Below are positions 28,597-37,999 of a stretch of 64,000 nucleotides of DNA, one piece after another. Location of the stretch: the NCBI RefSeq assembly GCF_023702675.1, contig NZ_CP098478.1, forward strand, positions 1,860,001 to 1,924,000, given 5' to 3'. Within the stretch, counting starts at the first letter, position 1. Each line of letters starts with the position of its first letter. The stretch comes from Acinetobacter sp. C26M (GTDB taxonomy: Bacteria > Pseudomonadota > Gammaproteobacteria > Pseudomonadales > Moraxellaceae). The notes beneath the pieces are model-generated. The model was not told the DNA's origin, made no database searches, and saw nothing but the letters and a program-made list of their open reading frames with translations. The translations under genes and the position numbers were made by a program.

Positions 28597-29475
28597 ATGA
28601 TGAATGACCAAACACTGATCAAATTATTCCTAAAACTGGTAAATAAAGAAGGCTTTTTTGCTACAGCGATTGATGGCATTACCCTAATGCGTGTCGATCA
28701 CAACACACCACCGATTGCGGTGTTGCAGGAACCAACCCTCGTATTTGTATTGCAAGGTCAAAAACGTGGCTATATTGGTACGGAAACTTATTCATTCAAG
28801 CAAAACGAATGCCTGATCGTCGCTGTTTCAATGCCATTTGATTGTGACACCATAGCCAGTCCAGAAGCACCGATGATTGCGATCAGCATGAAGTTAGAGG
28901 CAGAGACTGTAAATGAGCTACTGGCTAAAACCTATTTTGAAAATTACCGATTTAAACCACTGACCACAGGGATGAGTGTGATTCAGTATGATCAAACCGT
29001 ATCGAGTGTTTTGATTCGACTGTTAAATGTGCTGACTTCTGAACAGGATGTATTGATCTTGGGAGATCAAATTAAACGGGAGTTGCTTTATCGTGTGATT
29101 CAACATTCGGGTGCAGATGCTTTAAAAGGCTTGCTCGCTCAGGGGAATCTCAGACCGATTTATAAAATTTGTGAATATATTCAACATCATTTTACCGAAA
29201 AGCTCACTGTAGAAATGCTTGCAGAACAAGCCAATATGAGTACTTCTGCATTTCATAAGGCCTTTAAACAAGTCACACAACATTCACCATTGCAATATTT
29301 AAAAGTGGTTCGGTTGCATAAGGCAAAACAACTGTTGCAAAACGCAGACCAAAGTGTGGCGCAAGCGGCTTATGCTGTTGGATATCAGAGTTCTTCTCAA
29401 TTTAGCCGAGAATTTAAAAAGCAGTTTGGTTTTCCACCCAAGCATGCTGAATCGAATACTGAAACGGAGTCATGA
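28597..29475 (+). CDS. AraC-family regulator (AraC_N type)
   Basis: 292 residues. The N-terminal about 180 residues fit the AraC_N sensor type (QEPTLVFVLQGQKRGYIG, ECLIVAVSMPFDCD); the C-terminus has two helix-turn-helix units (VEMLAEQANMSTSAFHKAFK and AQAAYAVGYQSSSQFSREFK). The quinone oxidoreductase gene starts 4 bases after its stop, so the regulator probably controls that operon and perhaps the following hchA. ATG 28600 is an equally good start. Confidence 0.9.
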   Translation: MMNDQTLIKLFLKLVNKEGFFATAIDGITLMRVDHNTPPIAVLQEPTLVFVLQGQKRGYIGTETYSFKQNECLIVAVSMPFDCDTIASPEAPMIAISMKLEAETVNELLAKTYFENYRFKPLTTGMSVIQYDQTVSSVLIRLLNVLTSEQDVLILGDQIKRELLYRVIQHSGADALKGLLAQGNLRPIYKICEYIQHHFTEKLTVEMLAEQANMSTSAFHKAFKQVTQHSPLQYLKVVRLHKAKQLLQNADQSVAQAAYAVGYQSSSQFSREFKKQFGFPPKHAESNTETES

Positions 29476-29479
29476 TCAG

Positions 29480-30493
29480 ATGAATCAAAATAGCGTAGAA
29501 CAAATGAAATATATCGAAATTACACAAGCTGGCGGTCCTGAAGTTTTACAAGTGCTTCAAGGGCCTCGACCAGAGATTAAAGCAGATGAAGTGCTCATCG
29601 AAGTCTACGCAACAGGAATTAACCGACCTGATATTTTACAGCGCCAAGGGCTGTATCCGATGCCTAAAGGCGTAACCCTAATTCCTGGGCTAGAAGTTTC
29701 AGGTGTGATTGCTCAAGTCGGCGAACACGTCACCCAGTTTAAAGTTGGAGATAAAGTCTGTGCACTGACCAATGGTGGTGGATACGCAGAATATTGTGCG
29801 GTACCAGCCAACCAAACCTTAAAAATCCCAAAGAATCTGAGTTTTGTCGAAGCGGCTGCTATTCCTGAAACCTATTTTACTGTTTGGGCGAATCTGTTTC
29901 AGATTGGGCAGTTGAAAAAGAATGAAACCGTACTGATTCATGGTGGAGCCAGTGGTATTGGTTCAACAGCAATCAGCTTATGTCATGCGATGGGCATCAA
30001 AAACTTCTCCACTGTTGGGAGTGATGACAAAGTTGAGAAATTATCTTCTGTGTCACAGGTGATCAACTATAAAACACAGGATTTTGAAAAAGAGGTTTTA
30101 GCTCAAACCGATGACCAAGGTGTGGATGTGATCTTGGACATTATTGGTGCTGCTTATTTCAATCAAAACCTGAGATTATTAAAGCGGGATGGTCGATTGG
30201 TCATTATCGGTTTTATGGGTGGTCGAAAAGTCGATGGCTTTGATATACAAGAATTGATGTTAAAACGGGCTGTTGTCACAGGTTCAACCATGCGTGCTAG
30301 AACCAATGCTGAAAAAGCTCAAATTACGCAAGAACTTGAGCAGTTTGTCTGGCCCTTAATTGAGGCAGATCAATGTAAGCCGATGATCTATAAAACCTTT
30401 GCATTTGATGAAGTAGCTCAGGCACATCAATGTTTGGAAAGCAGCCAACATACGGGCAAAGTGGTACTCGAAATTAAATCTGAATTTGCCTAA
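29480..30493 (+). CDS. NAD(P)H-quinone oxidoreductase (zinc-free MDR family)
   Basis: 337-residue medium-chain reductase. EVYATGINRPDILQRQGLYP, PGLEVSGVIAQVG, the nucleotide loop VLIHGGASGIGSTAISL and GRLVIIGFMGG are typical of the quinone oxidoreductase (PIG3-like) group; the zinc ligands of true alcohol dehydrogenases are missing. ATG 29480, with CGGAG 10 bases upstream, is preferred to the long upstream frame that overlaps the AraC gene. Reduces quinones or enones with NADPH in the cytosol; substrate unknown. Confidence 0.88.
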   Translation: MNQNSVEQMKYIEITQAGGPEVLQVLQGPRPEIKADEVLIEVYATGINRPDILQRQGLYPMPKGVTLIPGLEVSGVIAQVGEHVTQFKVGDKVCALTNGGGYAEYCAVPANQTLKIPKNLSFVEAAAIPETYFTVWANLFQIGQLKKNETVLIHGGASGIGSTAISLCHAMGIKNFSTVGSDDKVEKLSSVSQVINYKTQDFEKEVLAQTDDQGVDVILDIIGAAYFNQNLRLLKRDGRLVIIGFMGGRKVDGFDIQELMLKRAVVTGSTMRARTNAEKAQITQELEQFVWPLIEADQCKPMIYKTFAFDEVAQAHQCLESSQHTGKVVLEIKSEFA

Positions 30494-30588
30494 TTGTATT
30501 CAATCCATGCCTGTTCATACTCAAAACTTGAGTGGGACAGGTTACTCAAGCAGTATGAAACATAACGACCTGATGAGGAATCTCAAAA

Positions 30589-31464
30589 ATGACAACAAAT
30601 CCTGATGATCGCAACCCAAGTCCAGACCACGCAGAAGACAATGCTTTTTTTCCATCACCATATTCGCTGAGCCAATATACATCGGCGAAAACTGACTATG
30701 ATGGGACGACTTATCCAAACCCTTATCAAGGCGACAAACGGATTTTAATGATTGCAACGGATGAACGTTATATCTTGATGCAAAACGAAAAATTCTTTTC
30801 TACTGGAAATCATCCTGTTGAAATGCTATTGCCAATGTTCCATCTAGATAATGCGGGCTTTGCCTTTGATGTGGCAACGCTTTCAGGCAACCCAGTTAAG
30901 CTGGAGATGTGGGCAATGCCACATGAGGAACAAGTCGTCTTAGATACCTACAAAAAATACGAAAAACAGCTCAAAGCACCATTAAAACTAACGGATATTT
31001 TGGAACAAGCCCTAAGTGCAGACTCTCCTTATGCAGGTATCTTTATTCCTGGTGGTCATGGGGTACTGGCTAAGATTCCAGAAAGTAAAGAAGTCAAACA
31101 GCTATTAAAGTGGGCAATTAAAAATGATAAATATGTGATCACGTTATGTCATGGGCCAGCTTCATTACTTGCGGCAGCAGTCGATGAAAACCCACAGGAT
31201 TACATTTTTAAGGATTATAAGATTTGTGTCTTTCCAGACTCCTTAGACAAAGGTCCTAATATTGAGATTGGCTATATGCCAGGACAATTGCCTTGGTTGG
31301 TGGGAGAGAATCTTGAAAAACTTGGTGTCGAAATATTGAATAAAGGTATCACAGGGCAGGTTTATCAAGATCGTAAACTATTAACAGGTGACAGCCCATT
31401 GGCCTCGAATAATCTTGGCAAACTCGCTGCGACAACTTTATTGGCTGATCCTGATCTTCGCTAA
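30589..31464 (+). CDS. hchA: Glyoxalase III / Hsp31-like protein HchA
   Basis: 291-residue DJ-1/PfpI superfamily protein. [20 protein letters not shown], the nucleophile elbow [12 protein letters not shown] with the catalytic Cys, and [16 protein letters not shown] near residue 45 match Hsp31/HchA, which removes methylglyoxal without glutathione and has been linked to protein deglycation and chaperone activity. It follows the quinone reductase and is closed by a terminator. It fits an electrophile/aldehyde stress theme with frmA. Confidence 0.92.
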   Translation: MTTNPDDRNPSPDHAEDNAFFPSPYSLSQYTSAKTDYDGTTYPNPYQGDKRILMIATDERYILMQNEKFFSTGNHPVEMLLPMFHLDNAGFAFDVATLSGNPVKLEMWAMPHEEQVVLDTYKKYEKQLKAPLKLTDILEQALSADSPYAGIFIPGGHGVLAKIPESKEVKQLLKWAIKNDKYVITLCHGPASLLAAAVDENPQDYIFKDYKICVFPDSLDKGPNIEIGYMPGQLPWLVGENLEKLGVEILNKGITGQVYQDRKLLTGDSPLASNNLGKLAATTLLADPDLR

Positions 31465-31484
31465 CGATTTAATCTAATTGAAGT

Positions 31485-31517
31485 CGAGCCTAACTTTAGT
31501 GTTGGGCTTTTTTTTTT
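31485..31517 (+). terminator. Rho-independent terminator after hchA
   Basis: GAGCCTAAC, loop TTTAGT, then GTTGGGCT form a stem followed by a run of nine T; 21 bases after hchA. Confidence 0.85.
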
Positions 31518-31628
31518 GAGTGTTGGATAAATATCGTTAAAGATATTTCTGATCATCTGAGTTGTTCTGAATGAACTATATTTTCAATGTACATCTATGA
31601 TGAAAATGAACATTTAACTGACACTAAG

Positions 31629-31644
31629 ATTACATTTATGTCAT
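31629..31644. promoter_or_regulatory. Partial CusR/CopR-type box
   Basis: ATTACATTTATGTCAT resembles the two clear boxes near 59.07 and 61.51 kb (ATGACAAAATTGTCAT type) in the second half-site and spacing. It lies 63 bases before the degenerate response regulator. Weak by itself; noted because the gene is a paralog of the regulator that has the good boxes. Confidence 0.35.
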
Positions 31645-31707
31645 TTGAAACTATTTAAAGTTGTACAACGTTATTATCATCTTAGACAACGCTTTAACAG
31701 GTTTAAG

Positions 31708-32403
31708 ATGAGAATATTATTAGTCGAAGATGAGCAAAAAATAGGGAGCTATCTTAACCAAACATTGTCAGAAGCTGGTTATATGATCGATTGGGTTACA
31801 GATGAAATAACAGGGAAACATTTGGCATTGCTGTTTTGTGAATATGATCTGGTTGTATTAGATGTTATGTTCGCAGGTTTAAATGGCTGGAATATCCTGC
31901 ATGATGTAGGTAAGAATGGAAAGAAAATGCCGATTTTGTTTTTGATTGCGCGTGATCAGATTGAAGAGCGCATTAAAGGGTTGGGTTCATCTTTTACCTT
32001 TGCGGAACTTCATGTTCGTATCAAAAACTTATTGTCTAGAGAGTCCAAGAGTGATGAAAGTAACCGAATTCGAGTGGCAGATCTCGAACTAGATTTATGG
32101 AAACGTTGTGTCAGTCGTGCTGGACAACGGATTAATCTTACAGCTCAAGAATATGCATTGATTGAGCTATTTATGAGCAGACGTGGAGAGGTTTTACCTA
32201 GAGCATTAATCGCTTCACAGATATGGGATATAACCCATGACGCAGACACTAAAATGATTGAAGTAGCGATTAGTCGTTTAAGAAATAAGATTGACCGTAA
32301 TTTTCTTCCAAAGCTGATTCATAACATTTATGGAATGGGTTATGTATTGGCAGAGTGGCGAGGGGCAGTAAAAAGTAAACAAAAAGAAGATGTCCCTAAA
32401 TGA
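31708..32403 (+). CDS. Degenerate orphan OmpR-family response regulator
   Basis: 231 residues, a close paralog of the intact CusR-like regulator at 60.8-61.4 kb. The acidic pocket (VEDE) and phosphoacceptor Asp (VVLDVM, residue 52) remain. The conserved Thr is Ile (FLIARDQ, residue 80), the Pro and Asp of the MLPKLDGW loop are changed (MFAGLNGW), and about eight residues carrying the conserved Lys-Pro are missing (GLGSSFTFAEL against a [19 protein letters not shown] pattern). The DNA-binding winged helix (LTAQEYALIELF, IEVAISRLRNKID) is complete. No kinase is adjacent. It may bind DNA without phosphorylation control. The upstream frame start at 31645 is not used; ATG 31708 gives the family start MRILLVEDE. 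Confidence 0.85.
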   Translation: MRILLVEDEQKIGSYLNQTLSEAGYMIDWVTDEITGKHLALLFCEYDLVVLDVMFAGLNGWNILHDVGKNGKKMPILFLIARDQIEERIKGLGSSFTFAELHVRIKNLLSRESKSDESNRIRVADLELDLWKRCVSRAGQRINLTAQEYALIELFMSRRGEVLPRALIASQIWDITHDADTKMIEVAISRLRNKIDRNFLPKLIHNIYGMGYVLAEWRGAVKSKQKEDVPK

Positions 32404-32522
32404 GAGTTACTCAATATTAAACTCCGTGCTTAGAAATAAATTTGTCAGCCAAGTGACAACTTAACTTAACATTTTGGGTTAAAGTGATGCAGTTAAGGGA
32501 CATGACCCAGCAAGGAAAATGA

Positions 32523-33533
32523 ATGAAAATATGTATTTATGGCGCTGGAAATATTGGATGTTATCTTGGTGGAAGATTAGTTGAAGTGGGGTGTGATGTT
32601 GACTTTATCGTACGTCCTAAAATACAACAACAATTGCAATACTATGGGCTGACAGTTTCGAACTATCTGGGTGAAAAAAATAGTGTGCCAGCGACTAAGC
32701 TGCAACTTAGCACAGATCCAAACATTGCTGCTCAGGCTGATATCATTTTTGTCTGTGTAAAGTCTGCTGCAACCGAACAAGTTGCACATGAGTTAAAAAG
32801 TATTTTAAAGAAAAACACCATCATTATTAGTTTTCAGAATGGTTTAAGTAATGTCGGTATTCTAAAACAAGTGTTGTCTGGTCATACCATTCTTGAAGGT
32901 ATGGTGCCTTTCAATGTAGCTACTTTGGGAAGTGGGGTTTTTCATCAAGGTACCGAAGGGGCGTTGTATGTAAAAAAACATGACGCCTTAGCTGAGCTTG
33001 TGACCGCATTTCATACAGCCCATCTTGAGCTAAAACTTGAACAAGATATGCAAGCGATTCAATGGGCAAAGTTATTATTGAATCTAAATAATTCAGTGAA
33101 TGCTTTATCTCAGCTTCCACTCAAACAGCAACTTTCGATCAGAGCATATCGTCAATGTTTGGCAATGGCTCAAACGGAAGCACTCAGGCTCCTTAAAATT
33201 GCAAGAATTCAACCTGCTCAACTAACAGCTATACCCGCACAGCTCATTCCTTCGGTATTAAAATTGCCAAATTATATTTTTAAACTGGTCAGCAAGAAAA
33301 TGTTGGCGATTGATCCTATGGCACGATCTTCAATGGCCGATGATCTTAGGGAAGGACGAGCCACTGAAATCGACTGGATTAATGGTGAGATTGTTCATTT
33401 AGCAAAGCAATTGAACTTAAAAGCTCCCATCAATGAAAGCTTGATTCAATTGGTTAAACAGGCCGAGATAACGCCACAAGTTTGGCCAGCTGATGCACTT
33501 AAAAACTACTTGGAAAAAGCAGCAAAAGCTTAA
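32523..33533 (+). CDS. 2-dehydropantoate 2-reductase family protein
   Basis: 336 residues with N-terminal Rossmann loop ICIYGAGNIGCYLGG, DIIFVCVKSAAT, ISFQNGLSN, and the C-terminal ketopantoate reductase block WAKLLLNLNNSVNAL and DLREGRATEIDWING. The family reduces ketopantoate to pantoate with NADPH (pantothenate synthesis). Acinetobacter-like genomes can carry several paralogs, so this need not be the biosynthetic PanE; no other pantothenate genes lie close by. Monocistronic, convergent with the BASS transporter. Confidence 0.85.
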   Translation: MKICIYGAGNIGCYLGGRLVEVGCDVDFIVRPKIQQQLQYYGLTVSNYLGEKNSVPATKLQLSTDPNIAAQADIIFVCVKSAATEQVAHELKSILKKNTIIISFQNGLSNVGILKQVLSGHTILEGMVPFNVATLGSGVFHQGTEGALYVKKHDALAELVTAFHTAHLELKLEQDMQAIQWAKLLLNLNNSVNALSQLPLKQQLSIRAYRQCLAMAQTEALRLLKIARIQPAQLTAIPAQLIPSVLKLPNYIFKLVSKKMLAIDPMARSSMADDLREGRATEIDWINGEIVHLAKQLNLKAPINESLIQLVKQAEITPQVWPADALKNYLEKAAKA

Positions 33534-33589
33534 TATGGAAAGCCATAACGTATCAATCTATGCGTTATGGCTATGATTTATTACAACAG

Positions 33590-34468
33590 TTAAACCTTCA
33601 TTGTTTCCTGAGGACCAAATCGAGTAATCAAAGTCCCAAAAATGGTCGCAAAGATATACATAAAAATCGAATAAACGGCAGCAGGCATCGCAATTGTGGT
33701 GCTGGCCATAATTGTCAAGGCAAGGGTCATTGCAAGTGTACTATTATGAATGCCGATCTCAAATGCACATGCGCGTGCTTGATAAGAGCTAATACCAAAT
33801 AGTCGTGGTACAAAATAACCAACACATAGACTAATTGCACAGAATAGTGCAGTTGCAAACCCAATTTGCCCAATGTATTCAATTAGATTGTGTCGCTCTT
33901 TGATAATTGCGCCAAGAATAATAATTAAAAGAAAAACTACAGCAAAAATACGTACAGGACGATTCAGTTTTTCTGCAATATGAGGCGCGTAATGACGAAT
34001 CAGCATTCCGATACACACAGGGACTAGAATAATGGCAAAGACTTGCAGCACTTTTGCAAATTGTAGCCCAACTTGTTGACCTTCATTCATAAAATGAAGA
34101 ATTGAAAAATTAACAATAAAAGGTAAAAAAATGGCGGCAATAATGGCATTAATTGCGGTTAAGGTAATGTTGAGTGCAATGTCACCTTTGTATAAATAGC
34201 TAAATAGATTCGCCGTCGAACCACCTGGCGAAGCAGCAAGTAGCATGAGACCTACCGCGAGAAGTGGGGGTAAAGCAAATATTTTACAAATTAAAAATGC
34301 AATGCCAACCAATAAAATAAGCTGACAGAACAAAGCAATGATGACCGCTTTGGGGTGTTTACTCACCCGAGCAAAATCTTTTAATGTCAACTCTAAACCT
34401 AGCCCAGCCATCACAATTGCTAGGGCGATAGGTAGAAAAAGTGTGATTAGTCCAGAATCCATAACCAT
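33590..34468 (-). CDS. Bile acid:sodium symporter (BASS) family transporter
   Basis: 292-residue inner-membrane protein with about nine or ten hydrophobic segments. LALAIVMAGLGLELTLKDF at the N-terminus, LLAASPGGSTANLFSYLYKG, and CAFEIGIHNSTLAMTLAL are the conserved blocks of the BASS family, which import organic acids such as bile acids, pyruvate or pantoate with sodium. A pantoate role would fit the neighbouring ketopantoate reductase (convergent), but this is only a suggestion. AAGGA precedes the start. Confidence 0.88.
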   Translation of the reverse strand: MVMDSGLITLFLPIALAIVMAGLGLELTLKDFARVSKHPKAVIIALFCQLILLVGIAFLICKIFALPPLLAVGLMLLAASPGGSTANLFSYLYKGDIALNITLTAINAIIAAIFLPFIVNFSILHFMNEGQQVGLQFAKVLQVFAIILVPVCIGMLIRHYAPHIAEKLNRPVRIFAVVFLLIIILGAIIKERHNLIEYIGQIGFATALFCAISLCVGYFVPRLFGISSYQARACAFEIGIHNSTLAMTLALTIMASTTIAMPAAVYSIFMYIFATIFGTLITRFGPQETMKV

Positions 34469-35207
34469 TAGTTCCTTTTAGATCGATATTATTTTTCCAA
34501 AAAATTTATTGTTTTTTGTCCGATCAAATCACAACTTAACCCAATCTAGATTGATTATAGTTGGCATCTGAAAAGACAAACAAACAATGCTGTTTGTATA
34601 AAATTTACTATTTTTACTGTCTAAAGAATGAATTAGCACATTTAGGTTATTAATTCTAATGATTTCTTTAGCTTAAATCCTTTATTCACGACTGCAAAAA
34701 TAGTTTGTGCGCTAGCTCACAATTTGATTGAATAAAAATCTGAGAATTAATAGGAGAAAAATCATTTTTTAATAAAAGTTACATTTCTATAACGCTTTAT
34801 TTTTTTGTGTTTTTGCCATTTCTATATTCATAAGAAGATTAAAACAGACAGGATATTAAACTGAATGGTAAAAATTATAATGAAGTTTAAATTAACAATT
34901 TATCTTAATTAAACAATAACATAGGTTTAATTTTTTACAAATGAAAACACGAATCATTTATGCTTGTGCTAGAATTTCACAAATTTTTAATAAAAGCTTT
35001 ATACCATTCGAGAAATTGGCATAAATAGAAAAATAGTATGCACAAATGGTCAATGACATATTCTTACATTAAGAATGATAATTTGCGCCAATTATTACAT
35101 TGTAACTATTTATTTTATATTGAAATAAGTGAAAAGTTACGTGAAAAGATGACCATTTTACTAATGGCTCAAAATAAAAACTGTATATTACAAATAGCGG
35201 AATAAAT
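34469..35207. other. 739-bp intergenic region before the efflux operon
   Basis: Very AT-rich, divergent region between the BASS gene and the six-gene operon, so it should hold both promoters. One clear dyad, ACAAACA-ATGC-TGTTTGT at 34580-34597, lies nearer the BASS gene. No coding remnant, terminator or RNA was recognised. The length is unusual and could hold regulatory sites for the operon, which lacks a local regulator gene. Confidence 0.45.
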
Positions 35208-36269
35208 ATGGATAACGTAGCTCAGCTCGAAACTGATACTAATTTCCAAAGTCGAAAAAAAATAACTTGGGCTGTTTTTGGTGTGCTCATCTTATTTCTG
35301 ATCTTAGGTATTACATATTATTTTTTGGTATATCGATTTTATCAGTCCACTGATAATGCTTATGTACAAGCCGATGTCACTTGGGTCATGCCAAAAATTT
35401 CAGGCGAAGTTGTTGAGCTGATTATCAATGACAATCAGTTTGTGAAAAAAGGGGAAGCTTTAGCAATCTTAGATCATCGTGATTATCAGGCGCGCTATGA
35501 TCAAGCTAAATCAGTTGTCACCTTAAAACAAGCTGCGCTTAATGTGCAGCAACAGAATGAAAAGTCTGCAAAATCATCGATTAGTGAAGCCAATAGTGGT
35601 GTAGTTGCTGCCCAAGCAGATTTAACTCGCTTGAAAAAAGATTTCAATCGTTATCAAGATTTACTCAAAGACGGAGTGATTACCCGACAAAATTTTGAAG
35701 GTATACAATCCCAATATTTAACGGCTCAGGCACAGCTTAGTAAAGCTCAGGCTACGGTCAATGCGGCTGAAGCTCAACTTGGTAGTTTACAGGCTGGTCG
35801 CGCGCAGTTACTGGCAGATATTCAAAGCGCCAATGCGACTTTGGATCTTTATCAAATTGATCTTTCATCTTCAAAAGTCATTAGTCCTGTAACGGGGAAA
35901 GTGGGAAGTCTTGCGATCCAGAAAGGCTCTCGCGTTTCACCGCAGACACGCTTAATGGCGATTATTCCTGAGAAAAGTTTGTATGTACAAGCAAACTTTA
36001 AAGAAACCCAAATTGAAAAAATGCATATTGGGCAGGAAGTGAAGTTAAAAATTGATGCTTATCCAAGTCTGACCTACACAGGCAAAATCGAAAGCTTTTC
36101 ACCCGCATCTGGCGCAACCTTTTCTCTGATGCCACCAGACAATGCCACAGGAAATTTTAACAAAGTTGTACAGCGTATCCCTGTACGGATTGCAATTGAT
36201 TCGAGTCCACATATTGATCTTATAAAACCTGGAATGTCCGTCAGTGCGACTGTTGATTTAAGAACTTAA
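35208..36269 (+). CDS. EmrA/HlyD-family membrane fusion protein
   Basis: 353 residues: one N-terminal membrane segment (VFGVLILFLILGITYYFLVY), then the lipoyl/barrel-sandwich halves around a long helical hairpin (NAYVQADVTWVMPKISGEV; ILDHRDYQARYDQAK; VISPVTGKVGSLAIQKGS). This is the periplasmic adaptor of tripartite exporters. It is followed by an EmrB-type pump and, three genes later, a TolC-type channel, giving a complete exporter in one operon. First gene of the operon, after a long AT-rich upstream region. Confidence 0.92.
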   Translation: MDNVAQLETDTNFQSRKKITWAVFGVLILFLILGITYYFLVYRFYQSTDNAYVQADVTWVMPKISGEVVELIINDNQFVKKGEALAILDHRDYQARYDQAKSVVTLKQAALNVQQQNEKSAKSSISEANSGVVAAQADLTRLKKDFNRYQDLLKDGVITRQNFEGIQSQYLTAQAQLSKAQATVNAAEAQLGSLQAGRAQLLADIQSANATLDLYQIDLSSSKVISPVTGKVGSLAIQKGSRVSPQTRLMAIIPEKSLYVQANFKETQIEKMHIGQEVKLKIDAYPSLTYTGKIESFSPASGATFSLMPPDNATGNFNKVVQRIPVRIAIDSSPHIDLIKPGMSVSATVDLRT

Positions 36270-36294
36270 TCAGAAAAGTTTTAGGTATAAGAAA

Positions 36295-37842
36295 ATGAAT
36301 AAACCTAACCAAGATGAGTGGAAGTTTGCGCCAAAAACAGCATGGCTGATTTTTGCTGCCATGATCTTTGGTAACTTCATGGCAATTCTGGATATTCAAA
36401 TCGTTGCGAGTTCTTTGAATGAAGTACAAGCTGGTATGAGTGCTAGTCGCTATGAAGTGACATGGGTTCAAACGGTTTATTTGATTGCTGAAATTATTGC
36501 AATTCCGATGTCGAGTATTATATCTCGTGTACTTTCGACTCGAATTTATTACACCATCTGTGCCATTGGATTTACGATCAGCTCTTTGCTATGCGCTTTG
36601 GCATGGAATCTGGAAAGTTTACTGGTATTCCGCGCGTTTCAAGGTTTTATGGGCGGCGGTATGATTCCAACTTCAATGACAGCATTATATCTGCTGTTTC
36701 CTGAAGCAAAGCGTGCTTTGCCACTGGTGATGTTTGGCATGATCAGTACATTAGGCCCAGCGATTGGCCCAACCATTGGTGGATGGTTGACCAATAACTT
36801 TTCATGGCACTGGATGTTCCTGATTAACATCATTCCCGGTATTTTGATTGCGACGATTATTTACTCTGGCCCAAATATAGATCGTGCTAATTACGCGCTG
36901 ATCAGAACCATGGACTGGTTCAGCTTGATTGGTATGGCAATGTTCTTGGGTGGTTTGGAATATTTCCTAGATGAGGGAGCACGGCATGATTGGCTTGCTG
37001 ATACTGGTGTACGTGTTGCATTTATCATCTGCTTGATAGGTGGAATGATTTTCTTCTCACGCAGTTTTACCCAGCCAAAACCATTACTCGACCTAAGCAT
37101 ATTTAAAAATAAAAATTTTGCTTTGAGTTGCATTATTACCTTTGTGATTGGTATGGCCTTGTATGGCTTGGGTTATATGATTCCAGTCTTTCTTGGTCAG
37201 GTTCGCGAAATGAACAGTAGCCAAATTGGTCATATCATGATGGTGACAGGCATCGTGATGTTCTGTTTTGCCCCATTCCTTGCGTGGCTAATTCCGAACT
37301 TTGATACTCGAAAAACTGTGTTTGTAGGCATGATCTTGGCGGGTTTTGGTGTTTGGCTCAATTCACATTTGAGTATTTACAGCGATTATGACTTTATGTT
37401 CTGGCCGCAGATTTATCGTGGCATTGGCTTAATGATTTGTTTGATCGTGGTCTCACATTTAGCCATGAGTACCTTGCCACTGACTAAAGTTGCAGATGCA
37501 AGTGGTATCTATAACCTGATGCGTAATATTGGTGGCGCTGTGGGGCTGGCATTGATTAACTCATCACTGGATTGGCTGACAGCAGTACATGTGACGCAAT
37601 TGAATCAGTATATGAATCCGCAAAACTGGATTTTCATTGAAAGATTAGACCAGTTGACTGCGCAATATCAAGAGGTGGGTACCAATGCCCAGCAAATCGC
37701 GCTGAGTGTGATCTATCGTGATATTCACTACCAAGCGCTAACATCTAGTTTTAATGATTTATTACGTATGCTCGCTATCATTATGTTTGTGGCGGCTTTC
37801 TTAACCATCTTTATGGATAGGGGGAAGAAAATGGACATATAG
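36295..37842 (+). CDS. EmrB/QacA-family (DHA2) MFS exporter
   Basis: 515-residue inner-membrane pump with about 14 hydrophobic segments. FGNFMAILDIQIVASSLNEV near residue 30 is the DHA2 start motif; GFMGGGMIPTSMTALYLLFP and GPAIGPTIGGWLTN are the family's motif C region. Proton-driven export of amphipathic compounds through the EmrA-like adaptor just upstream. In this operon the substrate is probably the product of the GH3/GNAT genes that follow. Confidence 0.93.
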   Translation: MNKPNQDEWKFAPKTAWLIFAAMIFGNFMAILDIQIVASSLNEVQAGMSASRYEVTWVQTVYLIAEIIAIPMSSIISRVLSTRIYYTICAIGFTISSLLCALAWNLESLLVFRAFQGFMGGGMIPTSMTALYLLFPEAKRALPLVMFGMISTLGPAIGPTIGGWLTNNFSWHWMFLINIIPGILIATIIYSGPNIDRANYALIRTMDWFSLIGMAMFLGGLEYFLDEGARHDWLADTGVRVAFIICLIGGMIFFSRSFTQPKPLLDLSIFKNKNFALSCIITFVIGMALYGLGYMIPVFLGQVREMNSSQIGHIMMVTGIVMFCFAPFLAWLIPNFDTRKTVFVGMILAGFGVWLNSHLSIYSDYDFMFWPQIYRGIGLMICLIVVSHLAMSTLPLTKVADASGIYNLMRNIGGAVGLALINSSLDWLTAVHVTQLNQYMNPQNWIFIERLDQLTAQYQEVGTNAQQIALSVIYRDIHYQALTSSFNDLLRMLAIIMFVAAFLTIFMDRGKKMDI

Positions 37843-37893
37843 ATATTCAATACTAGAGGGTTGTTTTCAAATAACGAAAAAATAATAGGGGCA

Positions 37894-37903
37894 TTGTATA
37901 CAA
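37894..37903. promoter_or_regulatory. TTGTATACAA palindrome
   Basis: A perfect 10-base palindrome in the 157-base gap between the EmrB-like gene and the next gene of the operon. The same core lies inside the GntR operator candidate near 21970. It could be an internal regulatory site; chance occurrence is quite possible. Confidence 0.25.
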
Positions 37904-37999
37904 CAATATACCCCGCCATAAAAAGAACAGCGATATGAGTTTTTATATTTCTTTAGGAGATAGAGGGACTTGCATATCCAAATTTAGAGGTTGAAGCAG

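Noticed and set aside
33560..33802. Forward frame opposite the BASS transporter 3' end
   Set aside because: Overlaps a clear membrane protein gene on the other strand; Cys/His/Asn-rich shadow translation.
34580..34597. ACAAACA-ATGC-TGTTTGT as a terminator
   Set aside because: No U-tract follows and it lies in a divergent promoter region; at most an operator.
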